A DNA stretch of 15,326 nt. It comes from a bacterium. GTDB lineage: Bacteria > Patescibacteriota > Minisyncoccia > Phycocordibacterales > UBA9973. Below the pieces are notes generated by a model. It worked only from the letters and a program-made list of their open reading frames with translations, ran no database searches and was not told the DNA's origin. Made by a program: the position numbers and the translations under genes. This document shows, piece after piece, positions 6,651-13,650 of the stretch (the first letter of the stretch is position 1; every line of letters begins with the position of its first letter). The DNA lies in the NCBI GenBank assembly GCA_021813175.1, contig JAKALJ010000006.1, positions 13,016 to 28,341 on the forward strand, written 5' to 3'.

Positions 6651-6666
6651 TGTGATAGTATTCACA
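6651..6666 (+). promoter_or_regulatory. ychF extended -10 within a TGTGA-N6-TCACA palindrome
   Basis: TGA-TAGTAT (6653-6661) is a TGn extended -10 that ends six bases before the ychF ATG at 6668, so a leaderless transcript is expected. The same bases form TGTGA-TAGTAT-TCACA, a perfect inverted repeat identical in form to the CRP consensus. A regulator bound there would cover the -10 and would repress. No -35 is visible, and no CRP-family gene is present in the window. Confidence 0.5.
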
Positions 6667-6667
6667 T

Positions 6668-7657
6668 ATGTCTTTGAATATCGGCATAATCGGTCTGCCG
6701 AACGTGGGTAAATCCACTCTTTTTAACGCTCTTACCAAGAAATCCGTACCGGCCGAAAATTATCCTTTTTGCACCATTGATCCGTCCGTGGGCATTGTGC
6801 CGGTGCCGGACGAGCGTCTCTCTAAACTTTCCGAATTTTCCAAATCGGCTAAAACCATTCCGGCGGTGATTGAATTCGTGGACATTGCCGGTCTAGTAGC
6901 GGGAGCGTCCAAAGGCGAAGGCCTGGGTAATAAGTTCCTGACCAACATCCGGGAAGTGGACGCCATCGCGCACATAGTGCGGGTGTTCCAAGATCCTTCG
7001 GTGATTCACGTGGCGAGCAAGATTGATCCAATGTCGGATATCGGAGTGGTCAATCTGGAGCTGGTCTTAGCGGATTTGGAAACAGTAACCAAGAGAATCG
7101 GCAATCTGGCCAGGGATGTGAAAAGGGGAGAGAAGGAAGCGGTGGCAGAAGAAGGGATTTTAAAGAAAGTTGAGAAATTTCTGGAAGGCGGGAAGATGGC
7201 CGCGGAAGCCCATCTGTCCAAAGAGGAAAAACTAAAAATAAAGTCGCTGAATCTTCTCACCTTGAAACCAATGCTTTATGTCTTGAACTACTCCGAAGCA
7301 AACGAGAATGTGAATGTAAATCCGCCGGGACTGTTTGCAAAGATAGATTCCGTTTTTGAAAAAGGTTTTGATGAGCTGATCAAGCAAAGCTATAAACTGC
7401 TCGGTTTGGAGACATTTTTTACTACCGGTCCTGACGAATCCCGGGCTTGGACCATTAAGATAGGTTCTACCGCGCCGGAAGCCGGCGCCGCTATTCATAC
7501 CGACTTCCGAGACAAGTTTATCCGGGCGGAAGTGATAGAATGGGACAAGCTGCTCTCCGCCGGTTCCTATGGCAAAGCCCGGGAAAAAGGCCTGCTTCGC
7601 ACCGAAGGCAAAGATTACATCGTAAAAGACGGGGACGTGATAGAGTTCAAGATATGA
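6668..7657 (+). CDS. ychF: Ribosome-associated ATPase YchF (OLA1/Obg-like)
   Basis: A P-loop ATPase of the Obg-like OLA1/YchF family that binds ribosomes and is linked to translation and stress responses. GLPNVGKST (9-17) is the Walker A motif, VDIAGLV (71-77) the G3 motif, and NYSE (207-210) takes the place of NKxD, matching the NxxE that gives YchF its preference for ATP. The DAIAHIVRVF segment (98-107) is typical. The C-terminal TGS domain is complete (about 247-329: TFFTTGPDESRAWTI, GSTAPEAGAAIHTDF, DYIVKDGDVIEFKI). At 329 residues it is some 35 shorter than the usual 363 or so; the missing part is the charged helical stretch between the NxxE strand and the YKLLGL helix. It heads an operon: its TGA overlaps the methyltransferase ATG (ATGA). 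Expression probably starts from the extended -10 directly upstream. Confidence 0.95.
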   Translation: MSLNIGIIGLPNVGKSTLFNALTKKSVPAENYPFCTIDPSVGIVPVPDERLSKLSEFSKSAKTIPAVIEFVDIAGLVAGASKGEGLGNKFLTNIREVDAIAHIVRVFQDPSVIHVASKIDPMSDIGVVNLELVLADLETVTKRIGNLARDVKRGEKEAVAEEGILKKVEKFLEGGKMAAEAHLSKEEKLKIKSLNLLTLKPMLYVLNYSEANENVNVNPPGLFAKIDSVFEKGFDELIKQSYKLLGLETFFTTGPDESRAWTIKIGSTAPEAGAAIHTDFRDKFIRAEVIEWDKLLSAGSYGKAREKGLLRTEGKDYIVKDGDVIEFKI

Positions 7658-8520
7658 TTGAAACCTTTTATTCTAAAGACTGGCAGGATTACGAGCTTCT
7701 GGATACAGGCGGCGGGGAAAAGCTGGAACGTTTCGGGCCATATACTTTTGTGCGTCCGTACCAGGACGCGGTCTGGCCGAAGACTCTGGAGAGAGAATGG
7801 GACAACACAGACGGCCGATTCGTGACTTCGCGGGAAGAAAAAGGCGGTGAAAAATCTGGTAAGAGGGGGTGGAAATTTTTTAGAAAGATTCCAGAGCGCT
7901 GGGAAATGTCTTACAAAGGCATAAAGTTTTACGCCTTCCCGACTCCGTTTCGGCATCTCGGATTTTTTCCGGAACAGGCGGTGCATTGGGATTTTATTGA
8001 AAAGGCAATAAAGCATCCCGGCGAGGCCAGACCCGTAAGATTTTTGAATCTATTCGGCTATACCGGCGTGGCCAGTTTGTTTGCTCTCCGGGCCGGGGCG
8101 GAAGTGACCCACGTGGATTCTTCTAAACTGTCTGTAACTTGGGCCAAAGAGAATGAAAAACTTTCCGGTCTTACAGGCATGCGGGTGATCATAGATGATT
8201 GTCTTAAGTTCATGGAGCGAGAAGTGAAGCGAGGCAACAAGTACGACGCTATTATAATGGACCCGCCGAAATTTGGTCGGGGACCGAAAGGGGAAGTGTG
8301 GAAAATAGAAGAAAATCTTGCCAAACTAATCGAGCTCGCGAAAAAATTGCTGAGCGCTCATCCGCTGTTCGTGGTCTTGAATTCCTATGCCACTGATTCT
8401 TCCTCCCTCTCGCTTGGTTACGCGCTCGGAGACCGAGTAAAGTGCGGAGAGCTTTGCCTGCCTGAAAAATCTCTTGGTCGGCTGATACCGCTCGCGAATT
8501 CTGCTATACTGAAATGGTGA
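7654..8520 (+). CDS. Class I SAM-dependent methyltransferase, RlmI-like
   Basis: A 288-residue methyltransferase most similar to the RlmI/RlmK group that methylates large-subunit rRNA. HLGFFPEQAVHWDFI (101-115) precedes the Rossmann domain: LNLFGYTGVASLFALRAGAE (131-150) is the SAM-binding motif I, HVD (153-155) ends the second strand, and MDPPKFGRG (202-210) is motif IV. The N-terminal third (1-95) is a beta-rich substrate-recognition part; no PUA domain is evident, so it is shorter than E. coli RlmI (about 390). The frame extends upstream into ychF, but the ATG at 7654 gives the family N-terminus and a four-base overlap with the ychF stop, typical of translational coupling. The 3' end overlaps leuS by seven bases. 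rRNA is the likely substrate from family and neighbours (ychF, leuS), but the exact base cannot be read from the sequence. Confidence 0.85.
   Translation: MIETFYSKDWQDYELLDTGGGEKLERFGPYTFVRPYQDAVWPKTLEREWDNTDGRFVTSREEKGGEKSGKRGWKFFRKIPERWEMSYKGIKFYAFPTPFRHLGFFPEQAVHWDFIEKAIKHPGEARPVRFLNLFGYTGVASLFALRAGAEVTHVDSSKLSVTWAKENEKLSGLTGMRVIIDDCLKFMEREVKRGNKYDAIIMDPPKFGRGPKGEVWKIEENLAKLIELAKKLLSAHPLFVVLNSYATDSSSLSLGYALGDRVKCGELCLPEKSLGRLIPLANSAILKW
8502..8510 (+). promoter_or_regulatory. Extended -10 promoter for leuS inside the methyltransferase gene
   Basis: TGC-TATACT has the TGn extension and five of six TATAAT positions. It lies in the last codons of the methyltransferase gene and ends three bases before the ATG at 8514. 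Six bases after it stands a GTG (8517), the second leuS codon, which is the spacing seen between -10 and start codon in pfkB and ychF. leuS may thus have its own leaderless transcript as well as read-through from ychF. Confidence 0.5.
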
Positions 8521-11432
8521 AAAAATACGACCACAAAAAGATTGAGAAAAAATGGCAGAATGTCTGGGAAAAGCATGGGATCTATAAGGCCTCGGACAAA
8601 TCGTCCAAAAAGAAATTCTATTCTCTGATTGAATTTCCATACCCCTCCGCCGCCGGACTGCACGTGGGCCATGTCCGCTCCTATACCGCTCTAGATATAG
8701 TTTCTAGAAAGCGTCGGATGCAGGGAAGGAACGTGTTATATCCGATCGGCTGGGACGCCTTCGGTTTGCCTACCGAAAATTATGCCATCAAGACCGGTAT
8801 CGCCCCCGCCTTAGTGACAAAGAAAAATACAGATATTTTTCGACGCCAGCTAAAATCGCTTGGCTTGTCGTTTGATTGGTCGCGGGAAATAAACACCACT
8901 GATCCGGCGTATTATAAATGGACCCAATGGATATTTCAGCAATTTTGGAAAAAAGGCTTGGCTTACAAAGCGAAGGCAGAGATAAACTGGTGTCCGAAAG
9001 ACAAAATCGGTCTGGCCAATGAAGAAGTGGTTGAGGGCCGTTGCGAACGATGTGGAAGCCCGGTAGAAAAGCGAGAAAAAGAACAGTGGATGCTCGCCAT
9101 CACCAAATATGCCGACCGGCTGGATAAAGATTTGGAATTGGTAGATTACCCGGAACGAGTAAAACTCTCCCAGAGAAATTGGATCGGCAAATCCGAAGGA
9201 AGCGAAATTGAATTCAAACTGGTAACGGATCGGGGGAAGAATTTTTCCGAAATTGCGCCCTCGGAGACAAAAAGACAGGGAACCCGTGCCTTTCTCAAAA
9301 ATTCTTCCCCCGATCCGCGCGTGAAGATTTTTACCACTCGGGCTGACACTCTCTTCGGCGCCACTTATTTAGTGCTGGCGCCGGAACACGAGCTGGTAAA
9401 AACATTGAAACCAAGCATAAGGAATTTTGATGAAGTGGAAAAATATATCAAATCCGTAAAAAGAAAAACGGAATTGGAAAGAACAGCCGAGGGAAAGGAA
9501 AAAACAGGAGTAGAGCTTAATGGAATAAAGGCGGTGAATCCTGCGAGTGGCGAGAAGATTCCAGTTTGGATCGCTGACTACGTTCTGCCACAATACGGAA
9601 CCGGCGCCATCATGGCGGTGCCCGCGCATGATGAGCGGGATTATGCCTTTGCCGGGAAGTATGGTCTGCCAATCAGATATGTGGTTGCTCCTTATTTTCT
9701 GGATAAAAAGAATCCACCGAAAGAGGACCAAGCATTTGTGCCGAGAAAAGCGGTAGAGTGTTACATCGTAAATCCAAAGAACAACCATTACCTTTTTCTT
9801 GATTGGAAAGTGACGGACTGGAAGGGGCCGGTATCGGGCGGGGTGGAGGAAGGAGAAAATTTGATAGATGCGGCCCTGCGCGAAATAAGGGAAGAGACGG
9901 GATATAAAAATTTGAAATTTATCAGGCATCTCGGCAGTCCTATTCGGGCTGATTTCTACCATCCGCACAAAAAAGAGAATCGAGCAGCCGAATTTCATGG
10001 ACTGTATTTTGAGCTATTAAATGAAGAAAGAGACCCGATCGAAGAGACCGAGTTTGCGAAGCATGAGACCAAATGGGTGCCGTTTGAGAAAGCTCTTGAT
10101 TTCTTAAATGAAGGCATCACGTTCTTTAAGAGAATAGAGAATGAGAATCTGTGCTACGCGGAAGAGGGCAAACTAGTGAATTCAGGAAAGTTTAACGACC
10201 TCTATTCGCAAACGGCGGCCAAGGAAATCACCAAGTTCGTCGGGGGAAAGATGGTGACCAAATTCAAACTGCGGGACTGGGTGTTTTCCCGCCAGCGATA
10301 TTGGGGTGAGCCGATCCCGCTCGTTTACTGCCAGAAATGCGGATGGCAAGCCGTGCCAGAAAAAGATCTGCCGGTACTGTTACCCAAAGTGAAAAGTTAC
10401 CAGCCCACCGACACCGGAGAATCACCGCTTGCGGCCATCACTTCCTGGGTGAACACAAAATGCCCGAAATGCAAAGGTTTGGCCAAGAGAGAAACCGATA
10501 CTATGCCCAACTGGGCCGGTTCCTCCTGGTATTATCTGCGTTACATTGATCCGAAGAATAAAAAAACTTTTGCGGACAAGGCCAAAATGAAATATTGGAT
10601 TCCAGTGGATTGGTATAATGGCGGAATGGAACACACTACCCTGCACCTTTTGTATTCCCGCTTCTGGCACAAGTTCCTGTATGACCAGAAATTAGTGCCG
10701 ACTAAAGAGCCATACCAGAAACGCACTTCCCACGGAATGATTCTGGGCGAAGGAGGAGTAAAGATGTCAAAATCGCTCGGTAACGTGATCAATCCCGACG
10801 ACATCGTCCGGCTCTACGGCGCGGACACCCTGCGCATCTATGAGATGTTCATAGGACCCTTTGAGGAAGCGGCGGCCTGGAGCGCCGAGAGCATTATCGG
10901 CTCACGCCGGTTTTTGGAAAAAGTCTGGCGAGTCAGCCGAAAGCTCGCTCTAAAAACTTCTCGGCCGCTCCTCCAGCTCTTGCACAAGACCGTCAAGAAA
11001 GTAGGGGAGGATATAGAGAAAATGAGATTCAATACCGCTATCTCCGCCATGATGGTATTGGTGAACGAGATGGATAATCCGCCTGAAGGCGGAGGAATCT
11101 CGAAAGATGATTTTAAAAAATTTCTGCAGATACTTGGGCCTTTCGCGCCGCACTTGACAGAAGAATTATGGCTCACGCTTGGGGAGAAAAAATCCATCCA
11201 TCTTTCCGCTTGGCCCAAATGGAATCCAAAACTTCTAAAAGAAAGCCAGGTGAAAATAGCGGTTTCGGTAAACGGTAAAGTGCGCGCGGAAATTATGATC
11301 TCCACTGAAGAGAGCGAAGAGAGCATTCGTGAAAAAGCGCTATTGGAACCAGCCGTAAGGAAATATACCGAAGGAAAAGAACCCAAGAAAATGATTTATG
11401 TGAAGGATAGACTTATTAACATAGTGCCATGA
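8514..11432 (+). CDS. leuS: Leucyl-tRNA synthetase with inserted Nudix domain
   Basis: This enzyme charges tRNA-Leu with leucine. The class Ia catalytic core is complete: FPYPSAAGLHVGH (41-53, the HIGH motif), DWVFSRQRYWGEPIP (588-601), and KMSKSLGN (750-757). Zinc-type cysteine pairs are seen at CPKD...CERC (160-180) and CQKC...CPKC (606-653). The CP1 editing domain has FTTRADT (273-279) and GTGAIMAVPAHDERD (362-376). The C-terminal anticodon-binding and VNGKVRAEIMI (919-929) parts are present. At 972 residues it is about 110 longer than E. coli LeuRS (860), mainly because a whole Nudix hydrolase domain (about 408-545) interrupts the end of CP1 before LVNSGKFNDL (554-563). A second extra segment of about 25 residues lies at about 240-266. 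The start is taken as ATG 8514, overlapping the methyltransferase by seven bases; GTG 8517 is possible if the mRNA is leaderless. The Nudix role is unknown. Confidence 0.96.
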   Translation: MVKKYDHKKIEKKWQNVWEKHGIYKASDKSSKKKFYSLIEFPYPSAAGLHVGHVRSYTALDIVSRKRRMQGRNVLYPIGWDAFGLPTENYAIKTGIAPALVTKKNTDIFRRQLKSLGLSFDWSREINTTDPAYYKWTQWIFQQFWKKGLAYKAKAEINWCPKDKIGLANEEVVEGRCERCGSPVEKREKEQWMLAITKYADRLDKDLELVDYPERVKLSQRNWIGKSEGSEIEFKLVTDRGKNFSEIAPSETKRQGTRAFLKNSSPDPRVKIFTTRADTLFGATYLVLAPEHELVKTLKPSIRNFDEVEKYIKSVKRKTELERTAEGKEKTGVELNGIKAVNPASGEKIPVWIADYVLPQYGTGAIMAVPAHDERDYAFAGKYGLPIRYVVAPYFLDKKNPPKEDQAFVPRKAVECYIVNPKNNHYLFLDWKVTDWKGPVSGGVEEGENLIDAALREIREETGYKNLKFIRHLGSPIRADFYHPHKKENRAAEFHGLYFELLNEERDPIEETEFAKHETKWVPFEKALDFLNEGITFFKRIENENLCYAEEGKLVNSGKFNDLYSQTAAKEITKFVGGKMVTKFKLRDWVFSRQRYWGEPIPLVYCQKCGWQAVPEKDLPVLLPKVKSYQPTDTGESPLAAITSWVNTKCPKCKGLAKRETDTMPNWAGSSWYYLRYIDPKNKKTFADKAKMKYWIPVDWYNGGMEHTTLHLLYSRFWHKFLYDQKLVPTKEPYQKRTSHGMILGEGGVKMSKSLGNVINPDDIVRLYGADTLRIYEMFIGPFEEAAAWSAESIIGSRRFLEKVWRVSRKLALKTSRPLLQLLHKTVKKVGEDIEKMRFNTAISAMMVLVNEMDNPPEGGGISKDDFKKFLQILGPFAPHLTEELWLTLGEKKSIHLSAWPKWNPKLLKESQVKIAVSVNGKVRAEIMISTEESEESIREKALLEPAVRKYTEGKEPKKMIYVKDRLINIVP
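9735..10148 (+). other. Nudix hydrolase domain embedded in the LeuRS editing domain
   Basis: Residues about 408-545 of LeuRS. The full Nudix box G-x5-E-x7-REUxEExGU is matched at every position at 442-464: G442, E448, R456, E457, I458, E460, E461, G463 and Y464, so the metal-binding glutamates are present. Flanking strands fit the fold: KAVECYIVNP (412-421), HYLFLDWKV before the box, EFHGLYFELL (493-502), and the typical ETKWVPFEKALDFL (518-531) near the end. Nudix enzymes cleave nucleoside diphosphates linked to another group. The frame is continuous on both sides. Substrate is unknown. Confidence 0.93.
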
Positions 11433-11456
11433 TTGCTTTTTAGGGTTGAAATTTAG

Positions 11457-11462
11457 TATAAT
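11457..11462 (+). promoter_or_regulatory. Candidate -10 (TATAAT) for the O-antigen-ligase-like gene
   Basis: A perfect TATAAT lies 36 bases before the ATG at 11499, in the 66-base gap after leuS, giving a leader of about 30 bases. The -35 is poor (TTGCTT at 11433-11438, 18-base spacer). There is no TGn extension and no Shine-Dalgarno in the leader, unlike the leaderless-type promoters elsewhere in the window. Confidence 0.45.
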
Positions 11463-11498
11463 TGGGCGTACGGATTAATCTTAACCATTTCAAAAACC

Positions 11499-13616
11499 AT
11501 GTTGTCAAACGTTTTAGATAGGATTTCTTTTTGGTCTCTCTTCGCGGTGATAGTGCTTTTGCCGCTGTTTTTCATTCCTTTCTTTAAAATCCCGATTGAA
11601 ACGAGTAAAGGTCTGCTTTTAGTGGTAGGCCTGGCGGTATCAATCATTTTTTGGATTGCCGCCCGCTTTTCGGATGGAAAAGTAAGCGTTCCAAAGTCGG
11701 CTCTGCTTGGAACAGGATTGCTGGTAACCATGGCCTTCTTGCTTTCATCTATTTTTTCTCCCGCCTCGCAAGTTTCCTTTTTTGGGTCAATGATGGATAC
11801 GGGTACTTTCTTTTTTATCCTAGCCGCTTTTCTATTGATGCTATTTTCTTCCATCGTCCTAAAAGAGCCTAAAAATGCCAGAATTGTTTTTTGGGGATTT
11901 ATCCTATCCTCTTTGGTAACTCTGCTGTTCCAGGCGGCGCATATATTTTTCCCTCAGTCTCTATCCTTAGGAGTACTCCCGGTAGATAAAACTGCCAATC
12001 TCTTTGGAACCTGGAATTCCCTGGGCATCTTCGCCGGCTTGTCCGTGGTAATGTCTCTTTACGTGGTTGAATTTTTGTCCGTTTCCAAGCTGGCCAAATG
12101 GCTGCTCGGAGCCCTGGTGGTAATTTCTCTTTTTCTTTCCGCTGCCGTAGGTTTGTCCCTGATCTGGGTACTGCTTGGAATTTTTGCTTTGATTATTTTC
12201 ATCTATAAGGTTTCGCTTTCCTATGGGGAAAGGAAGATGCAAGGTGAAAATACCGCAGAAGCGAAGAAGATGCGTTTCCCTTTGTTTTCTTTCGTGATCG
12301 TAATGCTCTCCCTGCTCTTTTTTATGTCCGGGCAGTTCATCGGAAGTTATATTCCAAACCTGCTGGGCATTGCTAACATTGAAGTGAATCCATCCTTTTC
12401 CGCTACCATGTCCGTGACCGGTCAAGAGCTCGCCAAAAGCCCGATCTTCGGAGCCGGACCGAACCGTTTCGGGGAAGTATGGGCTATGTACAAGCCCGTT
12501 TCTATAAACTCCACTATTTTCTGGGATACTACCTTTACTTCCGGCTCCGGTCTTTTACCCACCTTTGCCGCCACCACCGGGGGCTTGGGCATTTTAGCGT
12601 GGCTCTTATTTTTGTATGTATTCGTGACGAGCGGGTTTAAATTGCTTTTTGACAGTATCCGAAACAATGATAAGAAGGAGGCCTCTGTATTCTTCGTTCT
12701 TTCTCTTTATCTTTTCGTCTCTTCCTTCTTTTATTCCGTGGGAATGGCGCCGTTCCTTCTTGCTTTTGCTTTCTCGGGCATCTTCACCGGCATGGCCGGC
12801 GGCAGAGATCCTAAAAAAGAGCTGACTATGACCTTTTTAGACGACCCGCGAAAAAGCTTCTTTTCTATTTCGGCCATGGTGCTTTTGATGTTGATAACAG
12901 CCGCCTCTGGTTTTAAATATTTGGAACGCTTCATTTCAGTGCCGTATTTCAGCGACGCTCTCACCGCCACCTCTCTTCCTCAGGCTGAGTCTTCCATCAC
13001 CAGGGCTGTGGCCTTGCACGCTAACGACCTGTATCTGCGCACCTACGCCCAGGTGTATCTTTCGAAGATAGCATCCTTAGTGTCTAAGAACGCTTCCTCC
13101 TTGTCCGACGCGGACAAAGCCGCCTTGCAGTCCAGTTTTGACCAAGCGGTGGGCGGGGCCCAGCTGGCAGTGCAATACGACAGTATGAATTATTTAAACT
13201 ATGCTTCCCTTGGAAACGTGTATGACTCGGTCGGAGTTTTGGGAGTAAAAGGAGCGTATGACAAGGCTCTGGAGAGCTATCAAAAAGCTGCGGGATTGAA
13301 TCCTTTAAACCCGGCTCTGCAGCTCGACTTGGCCAGAGTATCCTTCGCCAACAAAGACGCCTCAGCGGCTGAAAAATACGCCAAAGAAGCCTTAAAATTG
13401 AAACCGGATTACGTGGATGCCTTGCTTACTTTATCACAGATAGAAAAAAACTCCGGGAACAATTCTTCCGCTCTTACTCACGCGGAGCAGGCGCTCTCTT
13501 TGGATCCTACAAACAAAAATATTTCCGATTATGTAAATTCCCTAAAGAACGTTTCTATTCCAAATCCAAAAACTCCTTCTGCTAAACCGGCAATCTCGGG
13601 CAAAAGCGGCCAGTAA
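11499..13616 (+). CDS. O-antigen ligase-like membrane protein with C-terminal TPRs
   Basis: A 705-residue polytopic protein. Residues 1-475 hold about 12 membrane spans with a large loop at about 281-350 that contains SPIFGAGPNRF (314-324), the proline/glycine signature seen in O-antigen ligase and Wzy polymerase-like proteins (WaaL/Wzy superfamily). NLFGTWNSLGIFAGL (167-181) is a further conserved-looking segment. After the last span near 455-470 come soluble helical repeats: TPR-like units around 545-570, 583-602 (AYDKALESYQKAAGLNP), 617-638 (DASAAEKYAKEALKLKP) and 651-671, ending in a Pro/Ser/Lys tail. Family knowledge suggests transfer or polymerisation of glycan from a lipid carrier, with the TPRs as a partner platform. 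MurJ follows 34 bases downstream, consistent with handling of lipid-linked precursors. Precise substrate and even enzymatic activity are unproven; the similarity is by topology and one motif. Confidence 0.82.
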   Translation: MLSNVLDRISFWSLFAVIVLLPLFFIPFFKIPIETSKGLLLVVGLAVSIIFWIAARFSDGKVSVPKSALLGTGLLVTMAFLLSSIFSPASQVSFFGSMMDTGTFFFILAAFLLMLFSSIVLKEPKNARIVFWGFILSSLVTLLFQAAHIFFPQSLSLGVLPVDKTANLFGTWNSLGIFAGLSVVMSLYVVEFLSVSKLAKWLLGALVVISLFLSAAVGLSLIWVLLGIFALIIFIYKVSLSYGERKMQGENTAEAKKMRFPLFSFVIVMLSLLFFMSGQFIGSYIPNLLGIANIEVNPSFSATMSVTGQELAKSPIFGAGPNRFGEVWAMYKPVSINSTIFWDTTFTSGSGLLPTFAATTGGLGILAWLLFLYVFVTSGFKLLFDSIRNNDKKEASVFFVLSLYLFVSSFFYSVGMAPFLLAFAFSGIFTGMAGGRDPKKELTMTFLDDPRKSFFSISAMVLLMLITAASGFKYLERFISVPYFSDALTATSLPQAESSITRAVALHANDLYLRTYAQVYLSKIASLVSKNASSLSDADKAALQSSFDQAVGGAQLAVQYDSMNYLNYASLGNVYDSVGVLGVKGAYDKALESYQKAAGLNPLNPALQLDLARVSFANKDASAAEKYAKEALKLKPDYVDALLTLSQIEKNSGNNSSALTHAEQALSLDPTNKNISDYVNSLKNVSIPNPKTPSAKPAISGKSGQ

Positions 13617-13650
13617 GCATTCTTAAAGCATATTTTGCCGCTTAAGCAGG

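Noticed and set aside
7540..7653. Upstream extension of the methyltransferase reading frame
   Set aside because: The extra 38 codons overlap the conserved TGS domain of ychF in another frame and are Arg-rich; the ATGA overlap at 7654 gives the natural start.
9369..9998. Minus-strand open frame of 209 codons opposite leuS
   Set aside because: Antisense to the LeuRS CP1/Nudix region, where the plus strand has perfect motifs; no features of its own.
9546..10200. LeuRS-Nudix junction as an assembly chimera
   Set aside because: The frame is continuous on both sides, the LeuRS motifs resume exactly after the insert, and codon style is the same across the joins; a chimera is not favoured, although read mapping would settle it.
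11433..11498. Possible terminator or small RNA in the leuS to O-antigen-ligase gap
   Set aside because: No stem-loop found; the gap is explained by a short leader and a TATAAT.
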